Source: Sphingomonas panni (GTDB taxonomy: Bacteria; Pseudomonadota; Alphaproteobacteria; Sphingomonadales; Sphingomonadaceae). From it: a stretch of DNA of 64,000 bases. The DNA is taken from NCBI RefSeq assembly GCF_022664435.1, contig NZ_JAKREU010000012.1, positions 37,936-101,935 of the forward strand. Direction: 5' to 3'. Within the stretch, counting starts at the first letter, position 1; each line of letters begins with the position of its first letter. This document shows positions 41,726 to 50,098 of the stretch, piece after piece. Both the position numbers and the translations under genes were made by a program. The notes below the pieces were generated by a model. That model did not search any database and was not told where the DNA came from. It saw nothing but the letters and a program-made list of their open reading frames with translations.

Positions 41726-42868
41726 GTGGCGGGAGCGCTGCCGTTCGCGCCGCGTCCTCGTTCCGACGAGTTGCCGTCATCCTGGCTCGGACGGACCGCG
41801 GCCTTCTACGATGTATCGGTCGCCGAGCTTCGGGAGGCACTATGGACGGCCGGTCCGAAGGCGCAGCCGGATGTCCGCTGGGATCCGCACGAGGCGAGAA
41901 GCGTCGCAGCCGGTCTTCGGGTCGCGTTGGATGTCGTGCTCAATCTCGGGGTCAAGCGCCGCTGGCCAGGGCTGGCGGTGGACTGGTTGCCAAGCATCGA
42001 CGGTTTCGGCCGAGCGCGAGGCGAACTCGATCTCGCCTGGTGCCGCTACTGCCTTGCCGAAGCGCACGAGGCGGGCGGAGCTTACCTGGACGCAGAGGCG
42101 GCGCTGCCGATCGTCTTCTGTCACCAGCATCGCGCTTGGCGACAGGATTACTGTCGGCGTTGTCGGCCGAGACACGCGCCGCGGTTCATCTGGTCGAATG
42201 GCATCGAGTTCGTGTGCGGCGATTGCGGCACCCCGCTAAGGGCAAGCCGCTGGACGCAGCCGACACCAGCGGCGTATTTCGAGCCGGAAGAGACGGCTGC
42301 GGCGCTTTCGATCCTGTTTGCGTTTGACGGGGAGGTCCGCAAGGCGCTGCTCGGGCATCCCGCATGCTTGCCGGGGATGGAGCCGGTGCCCGCCCGCCAG
42401 TTCCTCACCGTGCTGCGCGATCTCACCCGGGCGCTGCTGGCGCCGAGCCTCTTCAGGACCAGTTACATTAACCTGGTCGACTGCCCCGTGCTGCCGATCA
42501 TGCCGGAGCACAAACCACAGACCTGGGACGAACAGCCCTACCATGAGCTTTCGCCTTACGGCCGAGCTCACATTCTCAGCGCGGTGGTAGCGCTCCTCGC
42601 CGACGAGCCCGTCAGCCGCCTGATGTCGGGCGCTCATCTGCCGTTTCGCGAGCGCCACATTCTGGAGAAGCTGCTCAGCTACGTGCCTCGCTGGGTGCAG
42701 GCCACCCTGATCCGAAACAGCACGGCTTGGCCGGCACGCCTACGCGTCCGCATTGAGGCCCATCAGCGACGAACTGGTATGGACGCCGAAAGCGTTCTGG
42801 CGCAGTTTCACGCGTGGCGGGCCGAGCGGGATCAGCGGCACCGCGAGCGACTGTTGCTGAGCGGGTGA
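41726..42868 (+). CDS. tniQ: TniQ-family transposition protein
   Basis: A 380-aa protein with GTG start. The N-terminal DELPSSWLGRTAAFYDVSVAELREAL is the TniQ/TnsD opening; a zinc-binding-like part follows with WCRYCLAEAHEAGG, FCHQHRAW, YCRRCRPRHAP and VCGDCGTPL, the Cys pairs of TniQ. TniQ/TnsD proteins direct the transposase to particular target sites. No resolvase follows; the next gene is a kinase-like gene 212 bp away, so cargo or the other transposon end must lie to the right. Confidence 0.88.
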   Translation: MAGALPFAPRPRSDELPSSWLGRTAAFYDVSVAELREALWTAGPKAQPDVRWDPHEARSVAAGLRVALDVVLNLGVKRRWPGLAVDWLPSIDGFGRARGELDLAWCRYCLAEAHEAGGAYLDAEAALPIVFCHQHRAWRQDYCRRCRPRHAPRFIWSNGIEFVCGDCGTPLRASRWTQPTPAAYFEPEETAAALSILFAFDGEVRKALLGHPACLPGMEPVPARQFLTVLRDLTRALLAPSLFRTSYINLVDCPVLPIMPEHKPQTWDEQPYHELSPYGRAHILSAVVALLADEPVSRLMSGAHLPFRERHILEKLLSYVPRWVQATLIRNSTAWPARLRVRIEAHQRRTGMDAESVLAQFHAWRAERDQRHRERLLLSG

Positions 42869-43080
42869 CAATGCCCGTCGGACGGCACGTAAGCATCTCT
42901 GAAGGAACAGAAATCCGCCAGTCCGATAATATATCTTATGTAAAATGAGGTTTTCTCTGAGCGCGCCAATGAGTGAACAGATCGCGACGCCGTTCCCATC
43001 AGATTGCACGCTACATGCTTGTGCGGTAGCACCAATTTGAGCGAACAGCGCACTGCTGGCGTGGTCCTGGGCTAAGCCGC

Positions 43081-44064
43081 ATGAACAATCGAGAGACGGA
43101 ACTCACGTCAATTGCACTGGCGCGTCAAGCGCTGAATGTTTTGGACGATAACGGAAACGGATCAAGCCTGTTTGCCTGCAAGCTGGCGGAAGCGCTGGAC
43201 CATGCCGAAGCCGATCGTGTCGGCGATCAAGTGCTAACACAGGACGTGAGCGCCGGTGCCAGCGGCTCAGCTCTTTTTAGGGTTGATGCTCATTCTCGTG
43301 AGTTGGTCGCTTCGGACGGGTCCCGTCTCGTGATCAACCCTGAAGCTATCGTGCAGGTTCGGGGGGTCGAGGCCACGACCACTGTGTCGCTGGTTGACGG
43401 CTCCGAGGTACGGATCAGCGGTGATCTTGCGCAAGTGGCGCCGGCTTTGGGCTTGCCATCTGTCGCCCTATCCCAATCCGTTGATTACGTCTCCGCGAGT
43501 ACCGCACGTCACCAGTTGCGCAACCTCCTTGCGATCGTCTCCGCGATAACAAATCAAGTTCTCGACGAGGATCGACCCTTGATCGACAAGGCTCGGGATC
43601 TCGCCGCGCGGACTGCGATGCTGAGCAGCATCGGCGATCTTCTCCTGCAGCCGCAATCGCATTCTACGGATCTGCAGGTCCTTGTGTCTCGCCTCATGAA
43701 CGTTGTCGGTGACAAGCGCTGCAAGGTAACTGGTCCATCAGTGCTGGTCGGTCCTGGCGCCGCGGTGACGCTTGGCCTGGCGCTTCACGAGCTGCACGTT
43801 CACTCATTCAGGACCGGGGCCTTGAGCAGCAGGAATGGCTACGTCGAGATCAGCTGGAGCGCCAACGATGTCGAGGCGTCTTACTTATGGCTGCAATGGG
43901 CCGATCGCGACGGACCGCAGATGAGGGCACCACTTTCAGCTTGGAGCGACCGCTTGCTAAGCGTGGCAACGCCGCGTCGTCTCGGTGGGCAATGCGGGAT
44001 ACAGGAGCTACCGTCCGGCCTCGTCTGGTCCCTCCATGCGCCACTAGAGCGCCTCGCCACCTGA
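43081..44064 (+). CDS. Degenerate HWE-type histidine-kinase-like protein
   Basis: A 327-aa protein. RHQLRNLLAIVSAITNQVL around residue 145 has the H-box pattern of HWE/HisKA_2 kinases (HRxKNLLA). The N-box region, ALHELHVHSFRTGALS, lines up with ALHELATNAAKYGALS but the Mg/ATP-binding Asn is replaced, and the G-box motifs are weak (WADRDGPQ). ATP binding is therefore doubtful. N-terminal of this is a strand-rich segment, LVASDGSRLVINPEAIVQVRG...VSLVDGSEVRISGD, that resembles FlbD/SwrD or LytTR-like folds. It may work as a phosphotransfer or signal-binding pseudokinase. The only partner candidates are the receivers further on. Confidence 0.55.
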   Translation: MNNRETELTSIALARQALNVLDDNGNGSSLFACKLAEALDHAEADRVGDQVLTQDVSAGASGSALFRVDAHSRELVASDGSRLVINPEAIVQVRGVEATTTVSLVDGSEVRISGDLAQVAPALGLPSVALSQSVDYVSASTARHQLRNLLAIVSAITNQVLDEDRPLIDKARDLAARTAMLSSIGDLLLQPQSHSTDLQVLVSRLMNVVGDKRCKVTGPSVLVGPGAAVTLGLALHELHVHSFRTGALSSRNGYVEISWSANDVEASYLWLQWADRDGPQMRAPLSAWSDRLLSVATPRRLGGQCGIQELPSGLVWSLHAPLERLAT

Positions 44065-44076
44065 AAGTCTGATTTG

Positions 44077-44265
44077 TTAGTGGCGTTCCTTCGATGCCTG
44101 GCTCGTCTGCTCCAGGAGCGCCTCAACTGCCGCGCTGCTGATCCGCTCCGCTGTCTTGAGCGCTGCGGCAGGCTTGAGGCTCACATTGACTGCGTCCGGA
44201 CCGCTCACGTCGACGACGCCGTTGTTCGCGGTTGCTGCCGAGGCCTCATCATGGACCTCTTTCAT
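44077..44265 (-). CDS. Small acidic protein, 62 aa
   Basis: Starts MKEVHDEASAATANNGVVDV with AAAGGAGAA ahead of the ATG, and ends LEQTSQASKERH. Ala-rich helices, no Cys, no membrane segment. It lies convergent to the kinase-like gene with 12 bp between stops. No family recognised; the strong ribosome site is the main support. Confidence 0.45.
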   Translation of the reverse strand: MKEVHDEASAATANNGVVDVSGPDAVNVSLKPAAALKTAERISSAAVEALLEQTSQASKERH

Positions 44266-44356
44266 CTCAATTCTCCTTTCCGCAACGATCAACGCTGGCA
44301 GGAGCACTCAGGTCCAAGAGCGGCCACGATCGGTCACGTTTGCCTGATTGCGGGGT

Positions 44357-45274
44357 CTACTCGTTCCCCGTCATCAAGGTTGACGTAAGGGATAGCTCTG
44401 GCCGAAGGCGATCTGGAGTAACCACCACAGTGGTCCCCGGACCCGCTGCATCCAGCACGCGGGCGCTAAAGTCGGGATCGACCCCGATCACGTCCGGCCC
44501 GAGATCGGGTACGACGGCCCTCCCCGAGCCTGGCAGGTCGAGGCGCAGCCAACGGCCGTCGACCTGCCGCTGGTAAGCGACCGGGCCCGTGACGTTGCCC
44601 GTCAACGTCACGGGCGCCGCCCCAATCTCCTTTCCGTCGCGAATGACCCGCACCTCACGATCAGTCGTGCTCACTACGACCGAAAGGGCAGCGGCACCTC
44701 TCTTCTCCGCCTTCCAGAGGGTAGGCTCGATCCGATCAGGCAGGAGCGGCGCCGCTTCCGTAGCCGCCATCACCGGCATCGTATCAAGCCGCGTGACGAC
44801 CACCATCATGCCCAGTCGGCTTTCGGCGAAGAGCAAGCGCGCGAACGCCTCCGGCAGGCGGATGCAGCCGTGGGAGGCCGGATAGCCAGGAAGAGCGCCG
44901 CCGTGCAGCGCGATGCCGTCCCAGGTCAGGCGTTGCATGAACGGCATGGGCGCGTTGTTGTACAAGTTGGAGCGGTGGTCCGCTTCCTTCTGCAGGATTG
45001 TATAGACGCCCGGCGGTGTCTCGTGCCCGGGCCGACCGGACGACACCGTGGTGATGCCGATCGGTATGCCGTTGCGGTACACCGTCGCTCGCTGCGTCCT
45101 GAGGTTCACGACCATGATCATGGGACCGCTGGGTGCAACCTGCGGGGCCCAGAGATACTGGCCCGGTCGAAGCCGCGCCGCAGCTTGCGCCACGGTGCCG
45201 GCGGTCAGCGCAGGCGCTTCCGGCACGGACGCGAGCATAAGAAGGAAGGCAATAGACAACATGGAATGGACCAT
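44357..45274 (-). CDS. L,D-transpeptidase (YkuD domain)
   Basis: A 305-aa secreted protein with signal LSIAFLLMLASVPEAPAL. Residues ~50-165 form a YkuD domain: IMVVNLRTQRATVYRNGIPIGITTVSSG, GHETPPGVYTI, and the active site ALHGGALPGYPASHGCIRLP with catalytic Cys. The C-terminal ~120 residues are a beta-rich extension (REVRVIRDGKEIGAAPVTLTG). It makes 3-3 peptidoglycan cross-links or attaches proteins to the wall. Monocistronic by position. Confidence 0.9.
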   Translation of the reverse strand: MVHSMLSIAFLLMLASVPEAPALTAGTVAQAAARLRPGQYLWAPQVAPSGPMIMVVNLRTQRATVYRNGIPIGITTVSSGRPGHETPPGVYTILQKEADHRSNLYNNAPMPFMQRLTWDGIALHGGALPGYPASHGCIRLPEAFARLLFAESRLGMMVVVTRLDTMPVMAATEAAPLLPDRIEPTLWKAEKRGAAALSVVVSTTDREVRVIRDGKEIGAAPVTLTGNVTGPVAYQRQVDGRWLRLDLPGSGRAVVPDLGPDVIGVDPDFSARVLDAAGPGTTVVVTPDRLRPELSLTSTLMTGNE

Positions 45275-45353
45275 CGACCGAAGCCGGGTCGTGGCCTATC
45301 CGTATCTTCCCTCAGTCTACCGCGAAATCACCCCGTGCCGCGTGGGCGATCGC

Positions 45354-45716
45354 TCAGCGTGAGAGCGCGCCGAGCAGTTCGTGTCGGCGGAGCGGCTTTT
45401 CGAGAACAGCATTGAAACCGCTCGCGAGCGCCGCATCCTTCAGCCCGGCGCTGGGGTGTCCGGTGACCAGAACGGCTCGTCCGCACCAGCCACGTCGCTG
45501 CAGCGCCCGGAGAACGCCGATCCCATCCCCATCAGGCAGCTGGTAGTCCGCCACCAGCAGGCCTACGGAGGCGAGGTCGTCGCCCGCAACGCTCGCCTGC
45601 GCCGTGCCGTAGGCGCGCACGTCATACCCGCGCCAGTGCAGCAGCAGCTGTAACGATCGGCGGACGGCCTGGTCGTCCTCAACGATGACGGCGAGCGCTC
45701 GGGGGTTCTGTTCCAT
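45354..45716 (-). CDS. Single-domain response regulator (receiver only)
   Basis: A 120-aa CheY-like receiver: acidic pair EDD (13-15), phosphorylation Asp57 in LVADYQLPDGDG, Thr in AVLVTGHPS and Lys in AVLEKPL. No output domain. It lies downstream of fixL-fixJ on the same strand, so it is likely a phosphate sink or competitor of FixJ, as FixT-like or FixJ-side receivers are elsewhere. That role is inference. Confidence 0.85.
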   Translation of the reverse strand: MEQNPRALAVIVEDDQAVRRSLQLLLHWRGYDVRAYGTAQASVAGDDLASVGLLVADYQLPDGDGIGVLRALQRRGWCGRAVLVTGHPSAGLKDAALASGFNAVLEKPLRRHELLGALSR

Positions 45717-45750
45717 CGAGCCACCCTGCCCTCGTTATGGCGACAACGCT

Positions 45751-46383
45751 CTACGTAGATGTACGAGCTTCCCCTCCGAGGCCGGCCGCGAAGGCAAGCC
45801 GAAGCGCCTCGGACAAGCTGTGAACACCGAGCTTGGTCATGAGATTGGCCCGGTGCACCTCGACCGTCCTGGGCGAAATGCCGAGATCGAAGGCGATAGT
45901 TTTATTCGGCAGACCATCGGCAAGCCCGCGCAGAACGTCCTGCTCGCGGGGCGTCAGCGCGGCGATGCGCGTGGCAGCCTCCTGCGCCGAGGCAGCGGCC
46001 GCATCATGCCGGTCGAAGATCGCGAAACCGGCGGCGAGTGCGCGCAGCAGCGACGCCTTGTCGAACGGCTTTTCCAGAAAGTCGACAGCGCCCGCCTTCA
46101 TCGCCTGAACGGCGATAGGCACGTCGCCATGTCCGGTCAGGATCACCACCGGCCAGCCGACGCCGCGCTGCGCCATCTGCTGCTGGACCTCAAGCCCGTC
46201 GATCTCGGGCATGCGGACGTCGAGCAGCACGCACCCAGGCTCCGCCGCTTTGACCTCCTTGAGGAAGGCTACGCCCGAGGCATGGCTCTGCACGTCGAAG
46301 CCCGAGGTGCGGAGCAGAAAGCCGACCGAGCGGCGGACGGCATCCTCATCATCGACAACATGGACGAGCCGGCGCTCGCTCAT
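45751..46383 (-). CDS. fixJ: FixJ-like response regulator
   Basis: A 210-aa FixJ/NarL-type regulator. Receiver: VDDEDAVRRSVGFLLRTSGF, Asp55 in LLDVRMPEIDG, VILTGHGDVPIAVQAMKAGAVDFLEKPF, the strongly conserved FixJ helix 4-beta5 stretch. C-terminal LuxR helix-turn-helix: TPREQDVLRGLADGLPNKTIAFDLGISPRTVEVHRANLM. The start overlaps the fixL stop by 4 bp. Phosphorylated FixJ would activate an fnr/fixK-type gene under low oxygen; the Fnr gene is 3 kb away. Confidence 0.9.
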   Translation of the reverse strand: MSERRLVHVVDDEDAVRRSVGFLLRTSGFDVQSHASGVAFLKEVKAAEPGCVLLDVRMPEIDGLEVQQQMAQRGVGWPVVILTGHGDVPIAVQAMKAGAVDFLEKPFDKASLLRALAAGFAIFDRHDAAAASAQEAATRIAALTPREQDVLRGLADGLPNKTIAFDLGISPRTVEVHRANLMTKLGVHSLSEALRLAFAAGLGGEARTST

Positions 46384-47870
46384 ACCTCGTCCCCTTCCGA
46401 CGCAGCCGGTAGCGTAAAGTAGAAGGCCGCGCCCTTGTCCGTGCCGGGCTCCGCCCAGATGCGTCCGCCATGCGCCTCCACGATGGTCCGGCAGATGGAC
46501 AGGCCCAGGCCCATGCCGTCCTGCTTGCTCGACGTGAAGGCCTGAAAGAGCCGTGGTGCGATTGCTGGATCCAACCCCGGGCCTGTGTCCGTGATCCCGA
46601 TACGCACATGAGCGCCGTCGCGGATCGTGGACGTCGTGATGTCGCTGACCTCGCCGTTGCCCAGCGCCTCCACCGCATTGCGGAGCAGATTGACGAGCAC
46701 CTGCTGGATCTGGACGCGGTCTGCGAGCACATGACTGGCCGCCGGGTCGAGCGACACGAAACTGCGCACGCCGCGCTCGCGCGCGCCGGTAAGCCCGAGC
46801 CGGATCGCATCCTCAATGAGGGACGGTACAGGCTCGATGCGACGCTCGGTCTCGCCGCGGGCTACGAACTCGCGCAGCCGCCGCACGATGCGGCCGGCGC
46901 GGAGCGCCTCGTTGGCGGACTCGCCGACCGCCTCGGCCAGAAGCTCTCTGGGCGCATCCTCCGCGTCCAGCAGGTCACGCGCCGCCTCCAGGTAATTGGC
47001 GATCGCGGTCAGCGGCTGGTTCAGCTCGTGCGCGAGTGTCGAGGCCATGGTCCCCATCGCGCTCAACCGTGAAACATGGATCAGCTCGCCCTGCAACTCC
47101 TTCAACCGCAACTCGGCGCGTTGCTGGTCCGACAGGTCGCGGATGAAGCCGGTGAAGATCCTGCCGTTGGCGCCGTGAGCCTCCCCGACCGACAGCTCCA
47201 TCGGGAACTCGGTGCCGTCCTTGCGCTGCCCGACGACGATGCGGCCGATGCCGATGATCCGTCGCTCGCCGGTCTCGAGATAATGACCGATGTAGCGATC
47301 GTGCCGCGCCCGGTGGTCGCCGGGCATCAGCAGGCTGACGTTGCGGCCGAGGACCTCTGTTTCCCCGTAGCCGAACAGGCGCTCGGCCGCGGCGCTGAAC
47401 GACTGGATCAGCCCCCGCTCGTCGATCACGACCATGGCGTCCGGCACAGTCGCGAGCACCGAGCGCATATGCGCCTCGCTCTCGGCCAGCATGTGCTCGG
47501 CCGCGCGCCGCCCCGTGACGTCGGCGATCATCAGTCCGTAGCCGCGGAGCTTCTGGCCGTCGAACACGGGCGCGACCGTGATATCGGCGAGGAACTCCGA
47601 ACCGTCCGCACGCTTGCACCAGTCTTCCAGCCGAACAGTGATGCTTGCGCCGGCTTGTGGCCATCGACCGCTCGCCGCTGGCCAGAAGGCGTCGATACTG
47701 CGCCCGACCGCTTCGCTCCTCGGCGTGCCGAGCAGCCGCTCCGCTCCCTCGCCCCAATAGGTCAGCGTTCCGTCGGGCGCCGCCAGCAACAGGGCGCGGT
47801 CGGTCACGCTCGCAACGAACAGCGCCAGGTCCTCCGCGGTCGCGGCGGGGGTGGTCTCGGCGTTGATCAC
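46380..47870 (-). CDS. fixL: FixL-like oxygen-sensing histidine kinase with haem PAS
   Basis: A 496-aa kinase from a GTG that overlaps the channel gene stop (GTGA). PAS 1 covers ~14-125, PAS 2 ~130-255. PAS 2 has RARHDRYIGHYLETGERRIIGIGRIVVGQRKDG: His190 and Arg210 are spaced like haem-ligand His200 and Arg220 of Bradyrhizobium FixL, and the neighbouring residues also agree. The kinase core has His281 in TLAHELNQPLTAIANYL, an N-box LVNLLRNAVEAL, ITDTGPGL and GMGLGLSICRTIVEAHGG. It should autophosphorylate when oxygen leaves the haem and pass phosphate to FixJ. No membrane segment, so it is cytosolic. Confidence 0.88.
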   Translation of the reverse strand: MINAETTPAATAEDLALFVASVTDRALLLAAPDGTLTYWGEGAERLLGTPRSEAVGRSIDAFWPAASGRWPQAGASITVRLEDWCKRADGSEFLADITVAPVFDGQKLRGYGLMIADVTGRRAAEHMLAESEAHMRSVLATVPDAMVVIDERGLIQSFSAAAERLFGYGETEVLGRNVSLLMPGDHRARHDRYIGHYLETGERRIIGIGRIVVGQRKDGTEFPMELSVGEAHGANGRIFTGFIRDLSDQQRAELRLKELQGELIHVSRLSAMGTMASTLAHELNQPLTAIANYLEAARDLLDAEDAPRELLAEAVGESANEALRAGRIVRRLREFVARGETERRIEPVPSLIEDAIRLGLTGARERGVRSFVSLDPAASHVLADRVQIQQVLVNLLRNAVEALGNGEVSDITTSTIRDGAHVRIGITDTGPGLDPAIAPRLFQAFTSSKQDGMGLGLSICRTIVEAHGGRIWAEPGTDKGAAFYFTLPAASEGDEV

Positions 47871-48313
47871 TGCGTGTTCTCGATCTCGGATTCCAGCCAG
47901 CGGATGCGGCCCACGATGGCGACGAAGAAGGCGGTTGACCAGCCCAGCAGGATGATGCCGTTCGCACTTTCGATGGCGCCGAGCACCCGCCATCCCGGCG
48001 CAAGGACCACATCGCCATAGCCGACCGTCGTGTAGGACGCGGTCGAGAAGTAGAGGGCCGCTTCAAGAGAGGGCAACGCTCCGACGAACAGATAGAAGCC
48101 GGCATAGAGCCAAATCTCTATGCCATGCAGGACAAAGAGGCCGGTCGCCGCGCCCACGATAGCCAGGCCTTCCCATATCAGCCTCGCATCGGCCGGCCGC
48201 CGGCGCCGATGCAGGCGCAGCAGCAGCATCAGCGCGGCGATACCCATCAGGTGAACCGCGCACGTGATGGCGACCAGCATGGTGGCCGCGGCAAGTTCAA
48301 CGAGGAGCTGCAT
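47867..48313 (-). CDS. K+-channel-like membrane protein (Ion_trans_2)
   Basis: A 148-aa protein with four hydrophobic stretches. The pore helix and filter are clear: ALYFSTASYTTVGYGDVVLAPGWRVLGAIESANGIILLGWSTAFF, with the TVGYGD potassium filter between two helices. There is no cytosolic regulatory domain. It is translationally coupled to the oxygen-sensor kinase downstream (GTGA overlap), an arrangement that links ion flux and redox sensing. Actual ion and gating are unknown. Confidence 0.85.
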   Translation of the reverse strand: MQLLVELAAATMLVAITCAVHLMGIAALMLLLRLHRRRRPADARLIWEGLAIVGAATGLFVLHGIEIWLYAGFYLFVGALPSLEAALYFSTASYTTVGYGDVVLAPGWRVLGAIESANGIILLGWSTAFFVAIVGRIRWLESEIENTQ

Positions 48314-48381
48314 CGGTGACGGTTGTCACGGGCGACAGCGAGATACTGCCGCCCGCGACGTTCTCGTCCTTCCCTGATCCT

Positions 48382-49191
48382 TTAGCGGTGGTGGACGAGC
48401 AGCAGGGGTACCCGGCACCGCTTCAGCATGCCCTGCGTCGCGCCACCGAAGATCGTCTCCATCGTGCGAGCGTGGCCATAAGCGCCCATGACGACCAGGT
48501 CATAGTGACCCATTTCGGCTTCGCACCGGAGCGCGACGTCCACCCGGTCGATGCCGATCGGCTCCCTCTTGATCACGGGTTCGATCCCATGCCGCGAGAG
48601 GTAGCGGGCCGCATCCTCGATCGGCGTGTCCATCGACTTGTCGTCGGCATAGTAGAGCGTGACGCAGCGGGCGAGCGACAGGAGCGGCATGGCCGCAGTC
48701 AGCGCCGCCTCCGCGTCCGGCGAGCCGTCCCAAGCGACGATCGCGCGACCCCGCACATCGAGCTTGCGAGAAGCCGGAGGTACGGCGAGCACGGGTTTGC
48801 CGGTGTGCACCAGCAGATCGCCGATCACGTCCCGCATGCGCGGGAGAAGCTTGCCGTCCTCGTCCGTGCTGAGCACGATCAGGTCCGTCATTCGCGCCCG
48901 AGCTTCGATCGTCTGCGACAGAAAGCCGGTCGTCTCTGTCCAGTCGAACGGGACGTCCTCGCGCTCGAGCCGCGCCCGCATCCGGACACCGTGAAGGGTC
49001 TCGCTCTCCTGCTCCTCGGCGAGCAGAAGGCCGCCGACGCCCATCGCCACATAGTCGCCCATCACCTCGGGGATGATCGTCAGGTCGAGACAGGTGAGAT
49101 GCCCGCCCACCGCGCGCGCAACGTCGAGAGCCGACTGGTACCGGGCCTCCTGTCCTTCATCGCCGTGGATCAGCAGCAGGATGTTCTTCAT
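48382..49191 (-). CDS. Universal stress protein, tandem UspA domains
   Basis: A 269-aa protein with two UspA halves. The first begins MKNILLLIHGDEGQEARYQSAL; the second begins RAIVAWDGSPDAEAALTAAMPLL and ends GHYDLVVMGAYGHARTMETIFGGATQGMLKRCRVPLLLVHH, with the G-x2-G-x9-G-S/T type ATP-binding tail. Universal stress proteins accumulate under starvation and low oxygen. It lies between the channel and Fnr-type genes; no Fnr box is visible upstream. Confidence 0.88.
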   Translation of the reverse strand: MKNILLLIHGDEGQEARYQSALDVARAVGGHLTCLDLTIIPEVMGDYVAMGVGGLLLAEEQESETLHGVRMRARLEREDVPFDWTETTGFLSQTIEARARMTDLIVLSTDEDGKLLPRMRDVIGDLLVHTGKPVLAVPPASRKLDVRGRAIVAWDGSPDAEAALTAAMPLLSLARCVTLYYADDKSMDTPIEDAARYLSRHGIEPVIKREPIGIDRVDVALRCEAEMGHYDLVVMGAYGHARTMETIFGGATQGMLKRCRVPLLLVHHR

Positions 49192-49263
49192 GGGTTCCCT
49201 CCTCTAGCCTGGATCGATGCTAGGAGGGCGACCGCGGCGCCAATATCCGCAATGTTCCGGATG

Positions 49264-49959
49264 TCAGGCCGCGCGCTGGCGAAGGCACGCCTCGTCCTCG
49301 ACGCGGAAATGCTTCACCGACAAGGTGATCAGGCCTCTGGCCTTGAGCTTGCTCAGCTCGCGGCTGACTGTCTCGAGCGAGAGCCCCAGAAGGTCGCCCA
49401 TCTGCTGTCGGGTGAGGGGAAACGCGACGTTGTCCTCTGGCGATCGTTCCGCAAACTCGACTAGCAGGCTGGCAACCCGCTCACCGGCCGACTTGCGGCC
49501 GAGCAACAGCATCCATCGACGCGCCCTGTCGAGCTCGTCCAGGGCGCGCAGCAGCAGTGCATGCTCGACCTCCGGGTGGGTTGCGGCGAACTGCTCGAAG
49601 GCCGGTCGCCCCAAAACGCAAAGCCGGGTCTGTCCGAGCGCTGTGACGGAATAGCTGCTCCGTGTACCGAACGGCCTGCCGACCACGTCCCCCATGCCGG
49701 CAAGTCCCAGAATCTGCTCGCGTCCATCGGCGAGCGACGCGGTCAGCTTAAGGACTCCGGACACGACGAAGCCGACGAGCAGCGTGTCGTCATCCTCCCA
49801 GACCAGCGTCTCGCCGCGCGCGAGCGTGATCGGGCGGGCGAGCCGGTCGAACTCGCGTGCCGCCTCCGGCGAGAAGTTGCTGCAGAGCGAACGGCTGCGG
49901 GCAGCGCAGCCCATGCAACGCGATGAGAGTGTCGACTGAGCGGCGGCCAATTGCATCAT
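49264..49959 (-). CDS. Fnr/FixK-type regulator with Fe-S cysteines
   Basis: A 231-aa Crp/Fnr protein; start taken at MMQLAAAQ since GGAAG precedes it. N-terminal Cys15-x2-Cys18-x7-Cys26 plus Cys114 form the four-Cys set of FNR oxygen sensors (4Fe-4S). A cyclic-nucleotide-type barrel follows (VWEDDDTLLVGFVVSGVLKL) and then the helix-turn-helix LTRQQMGDLLGLSLETVSRELSKL, whose Glu-x2-Ser-Arg recognition helix is that of FNR proteins that read TTGAT-N4-ATCAA. Three such boxes lie nearby (50031, 52204, 55143). It likely controls hemN, cyo and ompW, and one box lies in its own upstream region. Confidence 0.88.
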   Translation of the reverse strand: MMQLAAAQSTLSSRCMGCAARSRSLCSNFSPEAAREFDRLARPITLARGETLVWEDDDTLLVGFVVSGVLKLTASLADGREQILGLAGMGDVVGRPFGTRSSYSVTALGQTRLCVLGRPAFEQFAATHPEVEHALLLRALDELDRARRWMLLLGRKSAGERVASLLVEFAERSPEDNVAFPLTRQQMGDLLGLSLETVSRELSKLKARGLITLSVKHFRVEDEACLRQRAA

Positions 49960-50030
49960 ACTTCCCTTCCCCACCGCCGATAAGGAGCTGCCGCGCCCTC
50001 GGGCATAAGGGATTGTACGAAGGTCCCGGG

Positions 50031-50044
50031 TTGTCGCAGGTCAA
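50031..50044. promoter_or_regulatory. FNR/FixK-type box between fnr and ompW
   Basis: TTGTC-GCAG-GTCAA, a near-symmetric match to TTGAT-N4-ATCAA. It lies 54 bp before the ompW start and 71 bp before the fnr start, so it may serve both. Confidence 0.5.
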
Positions 50045-50098
50045 ATCGAGACCGGGAGATCAGGGACTAGCCGCGGAGCTCACTTCGAGGAGTCTCCC

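Noticed and set aside
42869..43080. Right terminal repeat of the tniABQ element
   Set aside because: No match to the CCTGAAAnGGTGGAC repeats or a TGTCGG-type tip in inverted orientation; only a trivial TCGGAC/GTCCGA pair.
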